Below are positions 49,395 to 58,668 of a stretch of 64,000 nucleotides of DNA, one piece after another. A program made the translations under genes and the position numbers. How positions within the stretch are numbered: position 1 is the first letter of the stretch; each line of letters begins with the position of its first letter. The notes under the pieces were generated by a model. The model worked only from the letters and a program-made list of their open reading frames with translations, did no database searches and was not told the DNA's origin. This stretch comes from Aurantimicrobium sp. INA4 (GTDB lineage Bacteria > Actinomycetota > Actinomycetes > Actinomycetales > Microbacteriaceae), in the NCBI RefSeq assembly GCF_027924525.1, contig NZ_AP027040.1:62001-126000 (forward strand). Direction: 5' to 3'.

Positions 49395-50746
49395 TTCAAG
49401 CAGATCGGGTCGTCATTGGTGCCGGGATTTCCGGCTTGCTAGCAGCGCTTCGGGCGACTTCCCGTGGCGAAACGGTTGTAGTTCTCGAGAAAGAAGCGCA
49501 CGCAGGTGGACTGATTGCCCCCGTCACTATTGGCGAGATTGATATCGATGCTGGCGCTGAAGCGTTTTCAACCGCCGGGGAGAGCTTCCTGCAGCTGCTG
49601 AAAGAATTGGGTTTGAACGATCACATCGTTTCCCCCCAGCGAACCGATGCGCGCATCGTTGCCTCCCCGACGCTTCGATATCCGATTCCGCATGGTGTTT
49701 TAGGGATCCCGAGTTCACTTGATGACCCCGAGCTCGCTTCCATCATTTCTCCTCAGGGACTGGAAGAAGCTCGCCGCTTAGATTCTCAACCAGTGGGTGA
49801 GCTCCAAGGTATGAGCGTGGCGGAATTGGTTGACACACGTCTCGGTTCTGAGTTTGTCGACAAGCTGGTCGAACCTCTGTTTAGCGGGGTTCACGGTTCC
49901 TCAGCGCAAACGCTGTCTGCCGAATCCACCATACCCGCACTTCTGCGAGCGATGAGTGAAACAGGTTCTCTGTGTTCAGCAGCACGACAGATTCGTGCCG
50001 CCCAGCCGCGGCCTGGAGCCGCTGTGGCAAGTCTTGATGGCGGCATGTTTACTCTCGTCGCTGAGCTCTATCGCCTTTTGCTGAGCAAGAAAGTTTGGTT
50101 CTCTTTCAACAGCGACGTCACCAGTGTCCAGCAGGAGAATGACCAGTGGTGCTGTAAAACGAGTAACGGAACCTTCGTCAGCACCCAAATGACTATTGCG
50201 ACCGGAATCAGCACGGCTGCATACGTCCTCGCCTCCTGGGACAGTCAAGAAGTAGTTGCTGAACTTGCAACACCGGAGACTCATTCCGTCGATGTTGCAC
50301 TAGTGATTTTGTTGGTCGAATCGACCCAACTGGACTCCTTCCCCCTCGGTAGTGGAGCGCTCATTACGGAGAGCAGTGGCGTGACAGCCAAGGCATCAAC
50401 TCATGTGAATGCCAAGTGGGAATGGGTAGACAATGCTCTGCCAGAGCATCACCATCTCATTCGCCTGAGTTACGGCAGAGATGGAATTCTTCCCGAGGGC
50501 GATCTCATTGCACTTGCTCACGATGACCTTCCCCGCCTCTACCAAATTGATGACGCGACTATTCACAGCGCAACAATTCACCATTGGCCCGGTTCGCTCT
50601 ATCAAGCAAGTACTGCCGCCAAGGCAAAACAAGAGCAACTTCTTATCACTGCACAAAAACTCGAAGTCGAACTGTGTGGCTCCTACATTTCCGGGAACGG
50701 ACTACTTGGCATTACTCGTGATCACTACCAAAGGATGACCCCGTGA
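49391..50746 (+). CDS. hemY: Coproporphyrinogen III / protoporphyrinogen oxidase (HemY/CgoX)
   Basis: A 451-residue FAD-dependent oxidase. The dinucleotide fold is VVIGAGISGLLAALRATSRGETVVVLEKE, and the substrate-side motif is VDKLVEPLFSGVHGSSAQTLS. With HemQ and HemH next to it and no HemN/HemF in the cluster, it most likely oxidises coproporphyrinogen III to coproporphyrin III (the CgoX activity) as in other actinobacteria. The C-terminal LCGSYISGNGLLGITRDHY is typical. It overlaps hemE and hemQ by 4 bases each. Confidence 0.93.
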   Translation: MIQADRVVIGAGISGLLAALRATSRGETVVVLEKEAHAGGLIAPVTIGEIDIDAGAEAFSTAGESFLQLLKELGLNDHIVSPQRTDARIVASPTLRYPIPHGVLGIPSSLDDPELASIISPQGLEEARRLDSQPVGELQGMSVAELVDTRLGSEFVDKLVEPLFSGVHGSSAQTLSAESTIPALLRAMSETGSLCSAARQIRAAQPRPGAAVASLDGGMFTLVAELYRLLLSKKVWFSFNSDVTSVQQENDQWCCKTSNGTFVSTQMTIATGISTAAYVLASWDSQEVVAELATPETHSVDVALVILLVESTQLDSFPLGSGALITESSGVTAKASTHVNAKWEWVDNALPEHHHLIRLSYGRDGILPEGDLIALAHDDLPRLYQIDDATIHSATIHHWPGSLYQASTAAKAKQEQLLITAQKLEVELCGSYISGNGLLGITRDHYQRMTP

Positions 50747-51429
50747 CAGAAACTAAATTCGACACCATCAACGACACCATTCGCTACACCAACTGGACCG
50801 CATATCGCATGACGAGTCCCGTCGGTCTGCCTGACGATGCGCAAGAAGAGTTCACCGAATGGGTTGCGAGCTTGGCTGCCCGCGACATCACCCTGCGTGG
50901 AACATACGACATTCGAGGGTTCCGTGGCGATACTGCATTGCTGTTATGGATTCATGCCAGCTCTGCAGAAGAAGTTCAGGATGCTCTCAAAGAGTTCTCC
51001 CGCCTTGAATTCGGCAAACACTTTGAATCCACCTGGTCTGGAATGGGACTTCATCGCCCTGCAGAGTTCAATCGGACTCACGTGCCCGGCTTCATGTTGG
51101 GCAAGGAAGCAAAGAGGTGGCTGTGCATGTATCCCTTCGTGCGCTCTTACGACTGGTACCTCATTCCTGAAGAGGAGCGTCGGGAGATGCTCGTCGAACA
51201 TGGTGTTGCTGGTCACAAGTATGAAGGCATTACTTCCAGCACGGTGGCGTCTTTTGCTCTTGGCGATTACGAGTGGCTGTTGGCTCTTGAATCTGAAGAC
51301 CTCCACGAAATTGTCGACATGATGCGCGACCTCCGGTACACCAAAGCCCGTATGCATGTCCGTGAAGAAGTCCCTTTCTTCACTGGCCGCAAAGTTGAAC
51401 TCTCTCAGATTGCAGGTACTTTCTCATGA
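50743..51429 (+). CDS. hemQ: Coproheme decarboxylase (HemQ/ChdC)
   Basis: A 228-residue chlorite dismutase-superfamily protein that decarboxylates coproheme to heme b using peroxide. The conserved MYPFVRSYDWYLIPEEERREML region (about 129-150) and the proximal-His segment HKYEGITSSTVASFALGDYEW are present. Its presence fixes the pathway as coproporphyrin-dependent. The start is GTG and overlaps hemY by 4 bases; its stop overlaps hemH by 4. Confidence 0.96.
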   Translation: MTETKFDTINDTIRYTNWTAYRMTSPVGLPDDAQEEFTEWVASLAARDITLRGTYDIRGFRGDTALLLWIHASSAEEVQDALKEFSRLEFGKHFESTWSGMGLHRPAEFNRTHVPGFMLGKEAKRWLCMYPFVRSYDWYLIPEEERREMLVEHGVAGHKYEGITSSTVASFALGDYEWLLALESEDLHEIVDMMRDLRYTKARMHVREEVPFFTGRKVELSQIAGTFS

Positions 51430-52529
51430 CTTATGATGCAATACTCCTCACCTCTTTTGGAGGACCTGAAGGTCCAGACGAAGTGATGCCTTTTCTCGAG
51501 CGCGTTACTGCCGGACGTGGTGTTCCGCGAGAAAGGTTGGAAGAGGTCTCGCACCACTACCTCGCTCTGGGGGGTGTCAGCCCCATTAACGAACAAAACC
51601 GTGCTCTCCTTGCCGCAATGAAGGAGAGGTTCCCTGAACGTGGAATAGATATCCCGATCTATTGGGGTAATCGCAACAGTGCACCGTTCTTTGCTGATGT
51701 CGTCAAGGAAATGTATGACAACGGCCATCGTCGTGTTCTTGCGTGGGTGACGAGCGCTTACTCCTCCTACTCAGGGTGCAGACAATATCGAGAGAACCTC
51801 TATCAAGCCCTGACGGACAATGACCTCGTCGGCAAAATGGTCATAGACAAAGTTCGTCACTACTTTGATCACCCAGGTTTCCTCCAGCCTGTTATTGGAG
51901 ACCTTGAGGACAAACTCCAAGCAATGGTCAAGAACGGCCTAGATTTTTCAGAAATCGACGTCATGTTTGCCACCCATTCCATCCCAGATGCCATGGGTGA
52001 AACGAGTGGACCACCAGCTTTGCGAGAAACCTTTGAAAAGCCAGGCGGTGCCTATGCAGCGCAACATCTTGCTGCTGCTGAAATAGTGATGGATAAAGTC
52101 CACTCTGACCTAGGAATTTCTCCGGTCTCATGGCAGCTCGTCTATCAATCTCGCAGTGGCTCTCCACAGGTACCTTGGCTCGAACCTGACGTAAACGACG
52201 CCATTCGGGATATTCACGCATCGGGAAAGAAAGGTGTCATCGTTGTTCCTATCGGTTTCGTGAGCGACCACGTTGAAGTAATTTGGGATCTCGACAACGA
52301 AGCACAGGAAACTGCTTTAGAGCTTGGGATGGACTTTGCTCGTGTCACTACTCCTGGGAGTAGCCTCGCTTTTACGGATGGCATCGCGGATCTCATTTTG
52401 GAACGGATCAACGAAGCTACGCCTCAAGCACTCTCACCTCTGGGACCTTGGCCAAGCCAATGTGCGGTGGGGTGTTGCCCTAATTTGAGACGTGAACTCA
52501 AAGTCATAGCCGAGGCCAGCGCAGAATAA
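51426..52529 (+). CDS. hemH: Coproporphyrin III ferrochelatase (HemH/CpfC)
   Basis: A 367-residue enzyme inserting Fe2+ into coproporphyrin III. ILLTSFGGPEGPDEVMPFLE opens the protein; the catalytic His is in VMFATHSIPDAMG, and the acidic site is GFVSDHVEVIWDLDNE. Cysteines in SSYSGCRQYRE and in the C-terminal QCAVGCCPN fit the [2Fe-2S] cluster reported for actinobacterial ferrochelatases (one internal plus three C-terminal Cys); cluster assignment is inferred. It is the last gene of the plus-strand heme operon, 47 bases before the shared terminator. Confidence 0.96.
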   Translation: MTYDAILLTSFGGPEGPDEVMPFLERVTAGRGVPRERLEEVSHHYLALGGVSPINEQNRALLAAMKERFPERGIDIPIYWGNRNSAPFFADVVKEMYDNGHRRVLAWVTSAYSSYSGCRQYRENLYQALTDNDLVGKMVIDKVRHYFDHPGFLQPVIGDLEDKLQAMVKNGLDFSEIDVMFATHSIPDAMGETSGPPALRETFEKPGGAYAAQHLAAAEIVMDKVHSDLGISPVSWQLVYQSRSGSPQVPWLEPDVNDAIRDIHASGKKGVIVVPIGFVSDHVEVIWDLDNEAQETALELGMDFARVTTPGSSLAFTDGIADLILERINEATPQALSPLGPWPSQCAVGCCPNLRRELKVIAEASAE

Positions 52530-52576
52530 GCAGGAAGCTCTGAAATCTGCTAATGATACATCCGACAGAAAATCTA

Positions 52577-52599
52577 AAACCCCCGCTCAAGCGGGGTTT
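52577..52599. terminator. Bidirectional intrinsic terminator between hemH and tRNA-Phe
   Basis: CCCCGC-TCAA-GCGGGG forms a 6-bp GC stem with flanking AAA and TTT. On the minus strand it is followed by GTTTTAGATTTTC, a good terminator for the tRNA transcript, and on the plus strand by TTTGG for hemH. It begins 2 bases from the tRNA 3' end. Confidence 0.8.
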
Positions 52600-52601
52600 G
52601 G

Positions 52602-52677
52602 TGGTGGCTCCGACGGGCGTCGATCCCGTGACCTCACGATTTTCAGTCGTGCGCTCTACCAACTGAGCTACAGAGCC
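52602..52677 (-). tRNA. tRNA-Phe (anticodon GAA)
   Basis: A 76-nt tRNA with encoded CCA. Acceptor GGCTCTG pairs with CGGAGCC (one G-T pair), D arm GCTCAGTTGGTAGAGC, anticodon arm CGACTGAAAATCG (GAA) and T arm CGGGATCGACGCCCG. It is the last of three minus-strand tRNAs (Glu, Asp, Phe). Its 3' 52 bases are duplicated at 42253-42304. Confidence 0.96.
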
Positions 52678-52728
52678 CTAAGCAATAGTGCCGCTTAGAT
52701 GAAAAACCCTTCCGAAGAAGGGCATCCG

Positions 52729-52802
52729 CGACCCTGACGGGACTTGAACCCGCGACCTCCGCCGTGACAGGGCGGCGCGCTAACCAACTGCGCTACAGGG
52801 CC
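52729..52802 (-). tRNA. tRNA-Asp (anticodon GTC)
   Basis: A 74-nt tRNA ending at the discriminator G. The anticodon loop CTGTCAC gives GTC. Acceptor GGCCCTG pairs with CAGGGTC (one G-T pair). No CCA is encoded: CGG follows, so CCA must be added after transcription. This differs from the other four tRNAs here. Confidence 0.95.
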
Positions 52803-52832
52803 TTACTTGGTAACTAGTTTCAGTCTATATCC

Positions 52833-52908
52833 TGGTGACCCCAACGGGATTCGAACCCGTGTTGCCGCCGTGAAAGGGCGGAGTCCTAGGCCGCTAAACG
52901 ATGGGGCC
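52833..52908 (-). tRNA. tRNA-Glu (anticodon TTC)
   Basis: A 76-nt tRNA with encoded CCA. Acceptor GGCCCCA pairs with TGGGGTC (one G-T pair), and the anticodon loop CTTTCAC gives TTC. It is the first gene of the Glu-Asp-Phe cluster on the minus strand. Charged with glutamate, tRNA-Glu is also the substrate of HemA, about 4.6 kb away. Confidence 0.95.
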
Positions 52909-53066
52909 GGGAAGCAGACTGAAAGCAGCTACCGAGAGTCAAGCATAGGGAATATTTGTGCGCTGCGCCAATCGAACTATCCACAGCTTCGGAGAGCCTT
53001 CCCAGCTTTCTCCAAGTTCGCTTGTTACTGTCGAAAAGACCGTGCCTATAAACGAGTGGAGAAAGC

Positions 53067-54335
53067 ATGCCTCGCATGAGTGAAACGCGCGCAGCGTCAC
53101 TTCGTTCGTTGCGTGTTCTTCCCATCCTGCTGCTAACAGCAGTGCTTGCAGTTGTTGCTCTCGTGGTGGGTAATTCTCTTGCCCAACCTGCTTATGCCGT
53201 GGACTATCCGTCCTGGCAGGACGTTCAAAACGCGAAGGCAAACGAGGCAGCAAAGAACGCACAGGTCCAAAAGATTCAAGGTTTGATAGCTGGTCTGCAA
53301 GCAGAAGTTGAGGCAACTCAAGCGGAAGCTGAAAAGAAGGGTGCTGAGTATCAGATTGCTCAGCAGAAGTTTGACGAGGCCGACATTCTGGCTCAGAACC
53401 TTACCGCTCAAGCACAAGCTAGTGCCGAGAAAGCAAAGAATGCTTCTACCCAGGCGGGACGTCTTGCTGCACAGCTCTATCGCTCAGGTGGTAGTGATCT
53501 GAGCATTAACTTGCTGATGCAAAAGACGGCTGATGGAAGTGACAAGCTTCTGCAGAAGCTGGGCAGCATGAGCAAGATGGTCGAACGCTCCAACGCGATC
53601 TATGCGCAAGCACAGACTGCAAAGAACGAAGCAGAGTCACTGTCTAAGCAGGCAGAGGTTGCTAAGACTGCACGTGAAGAGCTTCGAGTCCAGGCAGAGA
53701 CAGCCATGAACGAAGCTATTGCTGCGAACGAGGCTGCCAACGCAAAACTTGCGGAAAGCGAACAGCAGTCAGCAATTCTTGAAGCACAGCTTGCCGCTCT
53801 TAAAGACACAACAGCTCAGACCGTTGCTGGTTACCAGGCCGGTGTTGAGGAACGTAAGCGTCAAGAAGAGGAAGCACGACGCCAGGCAGCTGCAGCTGCT
53901 GCCGCAGCTCTTGCTGCACAAGGCGTGACAATCTCTGATGCAGGGTGGGCTCACCCCGCACCTGGATATGGCGTAACGAGTGACTACGGCTGGCGTTCTA
54001 TGGGTGACTTCCACCTCGGAACCGATATTGGGTCACGCTGTGGCTCCCCCCTTTATGCAGCATCAAGTGGAACCGTAACCTATGCCGGTTGGCAGGGTTC
54101 TTACGGAAACTTGATTCGTATCAACCACGGGGGCGGAGTTTCTACTGGCTATGCTCACATCAGCCCTGGCGGCATCATGGTGAGTGTCGGTCAATGGGTT
54201 TCTGTCGGTCAGCAAATTGCGACAACAGGTACTACCGGTAACTCCACCGGTTGCCACCTCCACTACGAAGTCCGTCTCAACGGATCAACCACCAACCCTC
54301 GCGCATTCATGGCAGACCGTGGAGTTGGTTTCTAA
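53067..54335 (+). CDS. Secreted M23 peptidoglycan endopeptidase with coiled-coil region
   Basis: A 422-residue exported protein. A signal peptide runs to about residue 43 (LAQPAYAVDYPSW, cleavage after AYA). A long Ala/Glu/Gln-rich coiled coil (about 50-265) is followed by a zinc M23 domain (about 290-420): HLGTDIG (first His/Asp), INHGGGVSTGYAHIS and GCHLHYEVRL (last HxH). It cleaves peptidoglycan cross-bridges, as in RipA/PcsB-like or EnvC-type regulators; all zinc ligands are present, so it is probably active. The first of two close ATGs follows GGAGAAAGC. A -10 box TATAAA is at 53047-53052. A strong terminator follows. Confidence 0.92.
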   Translation: MPRMSETRAASLRSLRVLPILLLTAVLAVVALVVGNSLAQPAYAVDYPSWQDVQNAKANEAAKNAQVQKIQGLIAGLQAEVEATQAEAEKKGAEYQIAQQKFDEADILAQNLTAQAQASAEKAKNASTQAGRLAAQLYRSGGSDLSINLLMQKTADGSDKLLQKLGSMSKMVERSNAIYAQAQTAKNEAESLSKQAEVAKTAREELRVQAETAMNEAIAANEAANAKLAESEQQSAILEAQLAALKDTTAQTVAGYQAGVEERKRQEEEARRQAAAAAAAALAAQGVTISDAGWAHPAPGYGVTSDYGWRSMGDFHLGTDIGSRCGSPLYAASSGTVTYAGWQGSYGNLIRINHGGGVSTGYAHISPGGIMVSVGQWVSVGQQIATTGTTGNSTGCHLHYEVRLNGSTTNPRAFMADRGVGF

Positions 54336-54354
54336 ACCACAACAGAGTTAACGA

Positions 54355-54393
54355 CTGATGCCCCGCTCGCCAGAGCGGGGCATCAGTATTTTT
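54355..54393 (+). terminator. Intrinsic terminator of the M23 peptidase gene
   Basis: CTGATGCCCCGCTC-GCCA-GAGCGGGGCATCAG is a perfect 14-bp stem, followed by TATTTTTG on the plus strand. It lies just before the end of the convergent ppa gene. Confidence 0.92.
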
Positions 54394-54402
54394 GCGAAGT
54401 AC

Positions 54403-54894
54403 TTAGTGGCCTTCTGCCTTGAGGCGAGCAAAACCGTCAACAACGATTTGCTCTGCTTCGGCAGCGTTGCCCCAACCCTCAACGTTGACAAACTTGCCAG
54501 GCTCGAGGTCCTTGTAACGCTTGAAGAAGTGGTCGATTTCGTTCTTGGTCTGCTCAGGAACGTCAGAGATGTCCTGGATGTGTGCCCAGCGAGGGTCCTT
54601 AGCTGGAACACAGATGACCTTGGCATCTGATCCAGCTTCGTCGCTCATGTTGAGTACACCAACGGGACGAACGCTGACACCAACGCCAGGGAAGACAGGG
54701 TACTCAAGCAGAACCAGTGCGTCTACGGGGTCACCGTCGAGTCCGAGAGTGTTCTCGAAGAATCCGTAATCTGTGGGGTAGACGAAGGTGGTGAACAAAA
54801 CGCGGTCGAGGTACACACGACCTGTTTCGTGGTCTACCTCATATTTGTTGCGACTTCCCTTAGGGATTTCAATAATGACATCGTACGCGGCCAC
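54403..54894 (-). CDS. ppa: Inorganic pyrophosphatase (family I)
   Basis: A 163-residue soluble Mg-dependent pyrophosphatase. The family core is complete: [17 protein letters not shown] (active-site Lys/Arg/Tyr), [28 protein letters not shown] (the DGDPVD signature with metal Asps) and [11 protein letters not shown]. The start is a GTG at 54894 with AAGGAG five bases upstream; the reading to an outer ATG at 55023 runs across tilS and is not credible. It drives biosynthetic reactions by removing PPi. It is divergent from tilS with 48 bases between. Confidence 0.95.
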   Translation of the reverse strand: MAAYDVIIEIPKGSRNKYEVDHETGRVYLDRVLFTTFVYPTDYGFFENTLGLDGDPVDALVLLEYPVFPGVGVSVRPVGVLNMSDEAGSDAKVICVPAKDPRWAHIQDISDVPEQTKNEIDHFFKRYKDLEPGKFVNVEGWGNAAEAEQIVVDGFARLKAEGH

Positions 54895-54942
54895 GAGGGC
54901 TCCTTCACGGTTGGGATGAATACCTAATAACGTTACTTGATA

Positions 54943-55980
54943 ATGACTCAACGACCTCGACTCACGCCAGCTGTGGCTGACGTTCGTCGTGCCGTTCGAA
55001 CGAACCTCGCAGATGTGGAACACGGCAGTGTCGTTCTCGTCGCGCTTAGTGGCGGACCCGATTCTCTTGCTCTAGCGGCCGGGCTTGGCTTTGAAGCCCC
55101 GAAATTAGGCCTTCGTGCTGGTGCCGTCATTGTGGATCACGGTTTGCAGGACGGTTCTGCCGAGGTTGCTGCGCGTGCTGCAGCACAAGCTGAAGCACTT
55201 GGCTTGGACCCGGTCATTATCCGTTCAGTGAAAGTCGAGCCACAGTCAGGACCTGAGGCTGATGCCCGCACTGCACGCTATGCCGCATTGGAGGCAGTTT
55301 CCGAAGAAATAGGTGCTGTGGCTGTTCTGCTAGGCCACACACTCGATGATCAAGCAGAGACTGTTTTGCTCGGGCTCACTCGTGGTTCGGGCGCAACAAG
55401 TCTTGCCGGAATGAGCGAGATTAATGGAATCTATCGCCGACCGCTGCTGGGTATTCGTCGTACCGACACGGTTGCCGCGTGTGCTGACCAGCAATTAACC
55501 CCCTGGAATGATCCTCACAATGAGGACAGTGCCTACACGCGGGTTCGTATTCGCACTGAGATTATGCCGCTGCTCGAAGACAAGCTCGGACCAGGTGTTG
55601 CAGAGGCTCTCGCTCGCACCGCTGAACAACTGCGACAGGATGCCATGGTGTTAGACGCACTCACTGTAGAAATTATGCCGACTGTTCTCCTACCCGCGCT
55701 GGGAGAGCCTGCTGATAGCAGGCGCGCTGTGTTGGAGATTTCTCAATTGGAAGCATTGCCCGCGGCCATTCTTAATCGGGTTATCCGGCGCAGTGCACTT
55801 GAGGTTTTTTCGGTCAGTTTGAGTGCAGCACACACCACTTCCATTACCAGACTCATTACGCACTGGCATGGACAGGGTGAAGCACACGTTCCCGGTATTA
55901 GAGTTGAGCGACAAGGTACTCAACTCGTTATGAGTTCCACCTCGTCCCCGCCCACCGAGTCTTCAGCTCACCAGCACTAA
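54943..55980 (+). CDS. tilS: tRNA(Ile)-lysidine synthase
   Basis: A 345-residue PP-loop ATPase that modifies C34 of the CAU-anticodon tRNA-Ile to lysidine. The PP loop is [14 protein letters not shown] (about 36-49). [35 protein letters not shown] and [15 protein letters not shown] follow. The C-terminal part is short, as in actinobacterial TilS. The ATG at 54943 is preferred over a TTG two codons earlier; there is no ribosome site and TAACGT (54928-54933) could be a -10 box, suggesting a leaderless message. hpt starts 12 bases downstream, the conserved tilS-hpt-ftsH order. Confidence 0.94.
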   Translation: MTQRPRLTPAVADVRRAVRTNLADVEHGSVVLVALSGGPDSLALAAGLGFEAPKLGLRAGAVIVDHGLQDGSAEVAARAAAQAEALGLDPVIIRSVKVEPQSGPEADARTARYAALEAVSEEIGAVAVLLGHTLDDQAETVLLGLTRGSGATSLAGMSEINGIYRRPLLGIRRTDTVAACADQQLTPWNDPHNEDSAYTRVRIRTEIMPLLEDKLGPGVAEALARTAEQLRQDAMVLDALTVEIMPTVLLPALGEPADSRRAVLEISQLEALPAAILNRVIRRSALEVFSVSLSAAHTTSITRLITHWHGQGEAHVPGIRVERQGTQLVMSSTSSPPTESSAHQH

Positions 55981-55992
55981 AGGATCGCACGC

Positions 55993-56562
55993 ATGGAGTT
56001 GCGCGACGTCGAATCAGACATCACCGAAATCCTCTTCACAGAGGAGCAAATTCAAAACCGCCTCGCTGAGCTTGCTCGCGAGATTGAGCGTGATTACGAG
56101 GGCAAAGACGTTCTCATCATTGCCGTTCTCAAGGGCGCTGTGATGGTGCTCAGTGATTTGGTGCGCGAGCTGAAGTTCCACGCACACATCGACTTCATGG
56201 CTGTCTCCTCCTATGGTTCCAGCACGAAGTCTTCTGGTGTTGTTCGCATTGTGAAAGACCTCGATGCTGAAATCGCTGGTCGTCACGTGCTGATCGTGGA
56301 AGACATCATTGACTCTGGTCTGACCTTGAACTGGTTGATGGGAAACCTCGAGTCTCGTGGTCCTGCCTCGATTGAGGTCGTGGCAATGTTCCGCAAGCCA
56401 GAAGCCATCAAAGAACCTGTTGACGTGAAATATGTAGGCTTTGATATTCCTCCTGCCTTCGTTATTGGCTATGGCTTGGACTACAGCGAGGACTACCGCA
56501 ATGTTCGTGGTTTGGCAGTTCTGGCTCCCCACGTATATGGCGGAGAAGACCCCCACGCCTAA
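55993..56562 (+). CDS. hpt: Hypoxanthine phosphoribosyltransferase
   Basis: A 189-residue type I PRTase salvaging hypoxanthine and guanine to IMP and GMP. The PRPP-binding motif is HVLIVEDIIDSGLTLNWL (about 97-114). The flexible loop (MAVSSYGSSTKSSGVVRIV) and the purine-site VKYVGFDIPPAFVIGYGLDY (Lys and Val/Phe stacking) are also present. It lies between tilS and ftsH as in most actinobacteria. Confidence 0.95.
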   Translation: MELRDVESDITEILFTEEQIQNRLAELAREIERDYEGKDVLIIAVLKGAVMVLSDLVRELKFHAHIDFMAVSSYGSSTKSSGVVRIVKDLDAEIAGRHVLIVEDIIDSGLTLNWLMGNLESRGPASIEVVAMFRKPEAIKEPVDVKYVGFDIPPAFVIGYGLDYSEDYRNVRGLAVLAPHVYGGEDPHA

Positions 56563-56641
56563 GAATTCATGGGCGGATGTGATTCCGCCCTCGGCAAACA
56601 CCCAGCGGGCATAGCGTTCCGCCCGATACCCTGAGAAGACC

Positions 56642-58666
56642 ATGAAACTGAAGAACCTTCTGCGCGGTCCCCTGCTGTACATCGTTGTTGCCGTTGTTGC
56701 GGTCTGGGTTGGCTCCTCGCTGATCTCCATGACCGGATTCCAATCGGTGAGCACCGATGACGGCTTGACCTTCCTCAAAGACAACAAGGTTGCCAGCGCT
56801 ACCATCGTTGACATTGAGCAGCGTGTAGATCTCAAGCTCAAAGAAGCTGATGAGAAATACGGCACGGACGTGCAGTTCTTCTATGTTGCCCCTCGTGGTG
56901 TTCAGGTTGTCGATGAGGTTAACGCGTCCGACCTGACCGATGGCTTCAACGATGAGGTTCCCAAAGAGAACTGGTTCCTCAGCATGCTGGGTATTCTGTT
57001 GCCCGTCATCTTGATCGGTGCCTTCTTCTGGTTCATGCTCTCCTCCATGCAAGGTGGAGGCCGCGGTGTGATGCAGTTTGGTAAGTCACGCGCCAAGATG
57101 GTCACCAAGGAAACCCCCACCGTCACCTTTGCTGACGTAGCTGGTGCCAACGAGGCCGTGGAAGAACTGGCAGAAATTGTCGACTTCCTCAAAGAGCCAG
57201 AACGCTTCCTTGCCGTTGGAGCTCGCATCCCGAAGGGTGTGCTCCTCTATGGCCCTCCCGGAACGGGTAAAACCCTCCTCGCACGTGCTGTCGCTGGTGA
57301 AGCGGGCGTTCCCTTCTTCTCTATTTCTGGTTCCGACTTCGTTGAAATGTTTGTTGGTGTGGGTGCCAGCCGTGTTCGTGACCTTTTCGAACAGGCCAAG
57401 CAAAACGCCCCCGCGATTATTTTCATCGATGAAATCGATGCCGTAGGCCGACACCGTGGTGCCGGTATGGGTGGTGGCCACGACGAGCGTGAGCAGACCC
57501 TCAACCAGATGCTGGTCGAGATGGACGGATTCGACGTCAAGGCCAACGTGATCTTGATTGCCGCCACCAACCGTCCGGACATTCTTGACCCTGCTCTTCT
57601 GCGTCCTGGCCGTTTCGACCGCCAGATTGGTGTGGACGCTCCAGATCTTGAAGGCCGCAAGAAAATCTTGGAAGTTCACGCCAAGGGCAAGCCCATGGCG
57701 AAGAACGTTGACCTCGAAGTTGTCGCACGCAAGACTCCAGGTTTCACCGGTGCTGACCTCGCGAACGTCTTGAACGAAGCGGCACTGTTGACTGCCCGTT
57801 CCAACGCACAGCTGATCGACAACCGTGCACTGGATGAATCCATTGACCGCGTGATCGCCGGGCCTCAGCGTCGCAGCCGTGTGATGAAGGATCAAGAAAA
57901 GCTCATCACTGCTTATCACGAGGGTGGTCACGCTCTGGCAGCTGCTGCAATGAACTTCTCTGACCCCGTGACCAAGGTGACTATCCTTCCTCGTGGTCGC
58001 GCACTCGGATACACCATGGTGCTTCCGCTGGAAGATAAGTACTCCGTCACACGTAACGAACTACTTGACCAGCTCACCTATGCCATGGGTGGCCGCGTTG
58101 CTGAAGAAATCGTTTTCCACGACCCCACCACCGGTGCATCGAATGACATTGAGAAGGCAACCAACATTGCTCGCAAGATGGTCACCGAATATGGCATGAG
58201 CGCAACTGTTGGTTCAGTCAAGCTCGGTGGCGCATCCGGTGAGATGTTCCTCGGTCGCGACATGGGTCACCAGCGAGACTACTCCGAGGTCATGGCAGAG
58301 CACGTGGATAAAGAAATCCGTGCTCTCATCGAGAACGCTCACACTGAAGCGTGGAAGGTTCTGAACTCGAACCGTAAAGTTCTGGACCGCCTCGCTACCG
58401 AACTTCTTGAGAAGGAAACTCTCGATCACAACCAGCTCGAGGAAATCTTTAAGGATGTGAAGAAGCTTCCTCTGCGCAAGCAGTGGCTTTCGAGCAATGA
58501 GCGTCCAGTTTCGAAGCTTCCACCTGTGAAGGTTCCAGCAAAGAAGGCAGAACCAGCTGCGAAGGCAGCTAAGCCTGCCGCCAAGCCAGCTGCCAAGAAG
58601 GCTCCTGCCAAGGCAGCAGCTAAGCCTGCTGCGCGCGCACCCAAGAAGCCAAGCACCAAGGCATAA
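56642..58666 (+). CDS. ftsH: ATP-dependent zinc metalloprotease FtsH
   Basis: A 674-residue membrane AAA+ protease degrading misfolded membrane and regulatory proteins. TM1 is at about 8-28 and TM2 at about 112-132, with a small external domain between. The AAA module has Walker A GPPGTGKT (about 203-210), Walker [16 protein letters not shown] and the second region of homology ([21 protein letters not shown]). The zinc site HEGGH is at about 426-430. The last 45 residues are Ala/Lys/Pro-rich and basic, an unusual extension after the protease domain. The gene lies between hpt and folE, the common actinobacterial order. Confidence 0.97.
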   Translation: MKLKNLLRGPLLYIVVAVVAVWVGSSLISMTGFQSVSTDDGLTFLKDNKVASATIVDIEQRVDLKLKEADEKYGTDVQFFYVAPRGVQVVDEVNASDLTDGFNDEVPKENWFLSMLGILLPVILIGAFFWFMLSSMQGGGRGVMQFGKSRAKMVTKETPTVTFADVAGANEAVEELAEIVDFLKEPERFLAVGARIPKGVLLYGPPGTGKTLLARAVAGEAGVPFFSISGSDFVEMFVGVGASRVRDLFEQAKQNAPAIIFIDEIDAVGRHRGAGMGGGHDEREQTLNQMLVEMDGFDVKANVILIAATNRPDILDPALLRPGRFDRQIGVDAPDLEGRKKILEVHAKGKPMAKNVDLEVVARKTPGFTGADLANVLNEAALLTARSNAQLIDNRALDESIDRVIAGPQRRSRVMKDQEKLITAYHEGGHALAAAAMNFSDPVTKVTILPRGRALGYTMVLPLEDKYSVTRNELLDQLTYAMGGRVAEEIVFHDPTTGASNDIEKATNIARKMVTEYGMSATVGSVKLGGASGEMFLGRDMGHQRDYSEVMAEHVDKEIRALIENAHTEAWKVLNSNRKVLDRLATELLEKETLDHNQLEEIFKDVKKLPLRKQWLSSNERPVSKLPPVKVPAKKAEPAAKAAKPAAKPAAKKAPAKAAAKPAARAPKKPSTKA

Positions 58667-58668
58667 TC

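Larger units (their letters stand above)
42252..52653. mobile_element. Putative integrase-less genomic island at tRNA-Phe carrying the heme pathway
   Basis: The interval is bounded by 53-bp direct repeats (offset 10,349 bases): the tRNA-Phe fragment on the left and the 3' half of the intact tRNA-Phe gene on the right. The orientation is correct for an element inserted at the tRNA 3' end. It holds a tetR gene and nine heme genes only; there is no integrase, transposase or conjugation gene. Either the recombination genes were lost or the repeat has another origin. The bases at 42305-42438 between the repeat and tetR carry no recognisable gene. Confidence 0.6.

Noticed and set aside
54895..55023. 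Longer pyrophosphatase with an extra 43 N-terminal residues
   Set aside because: The extension runs antisense across the tilS start, lacks homology, and a good ribosome site precedes the GTG at 54894.
57086..57931. 281-codon minus-strand frame inside ftsH
   Set aside because: Same reason: it lies across the AAA and protease signatures of ftsH and its translation has no recognisable feature.
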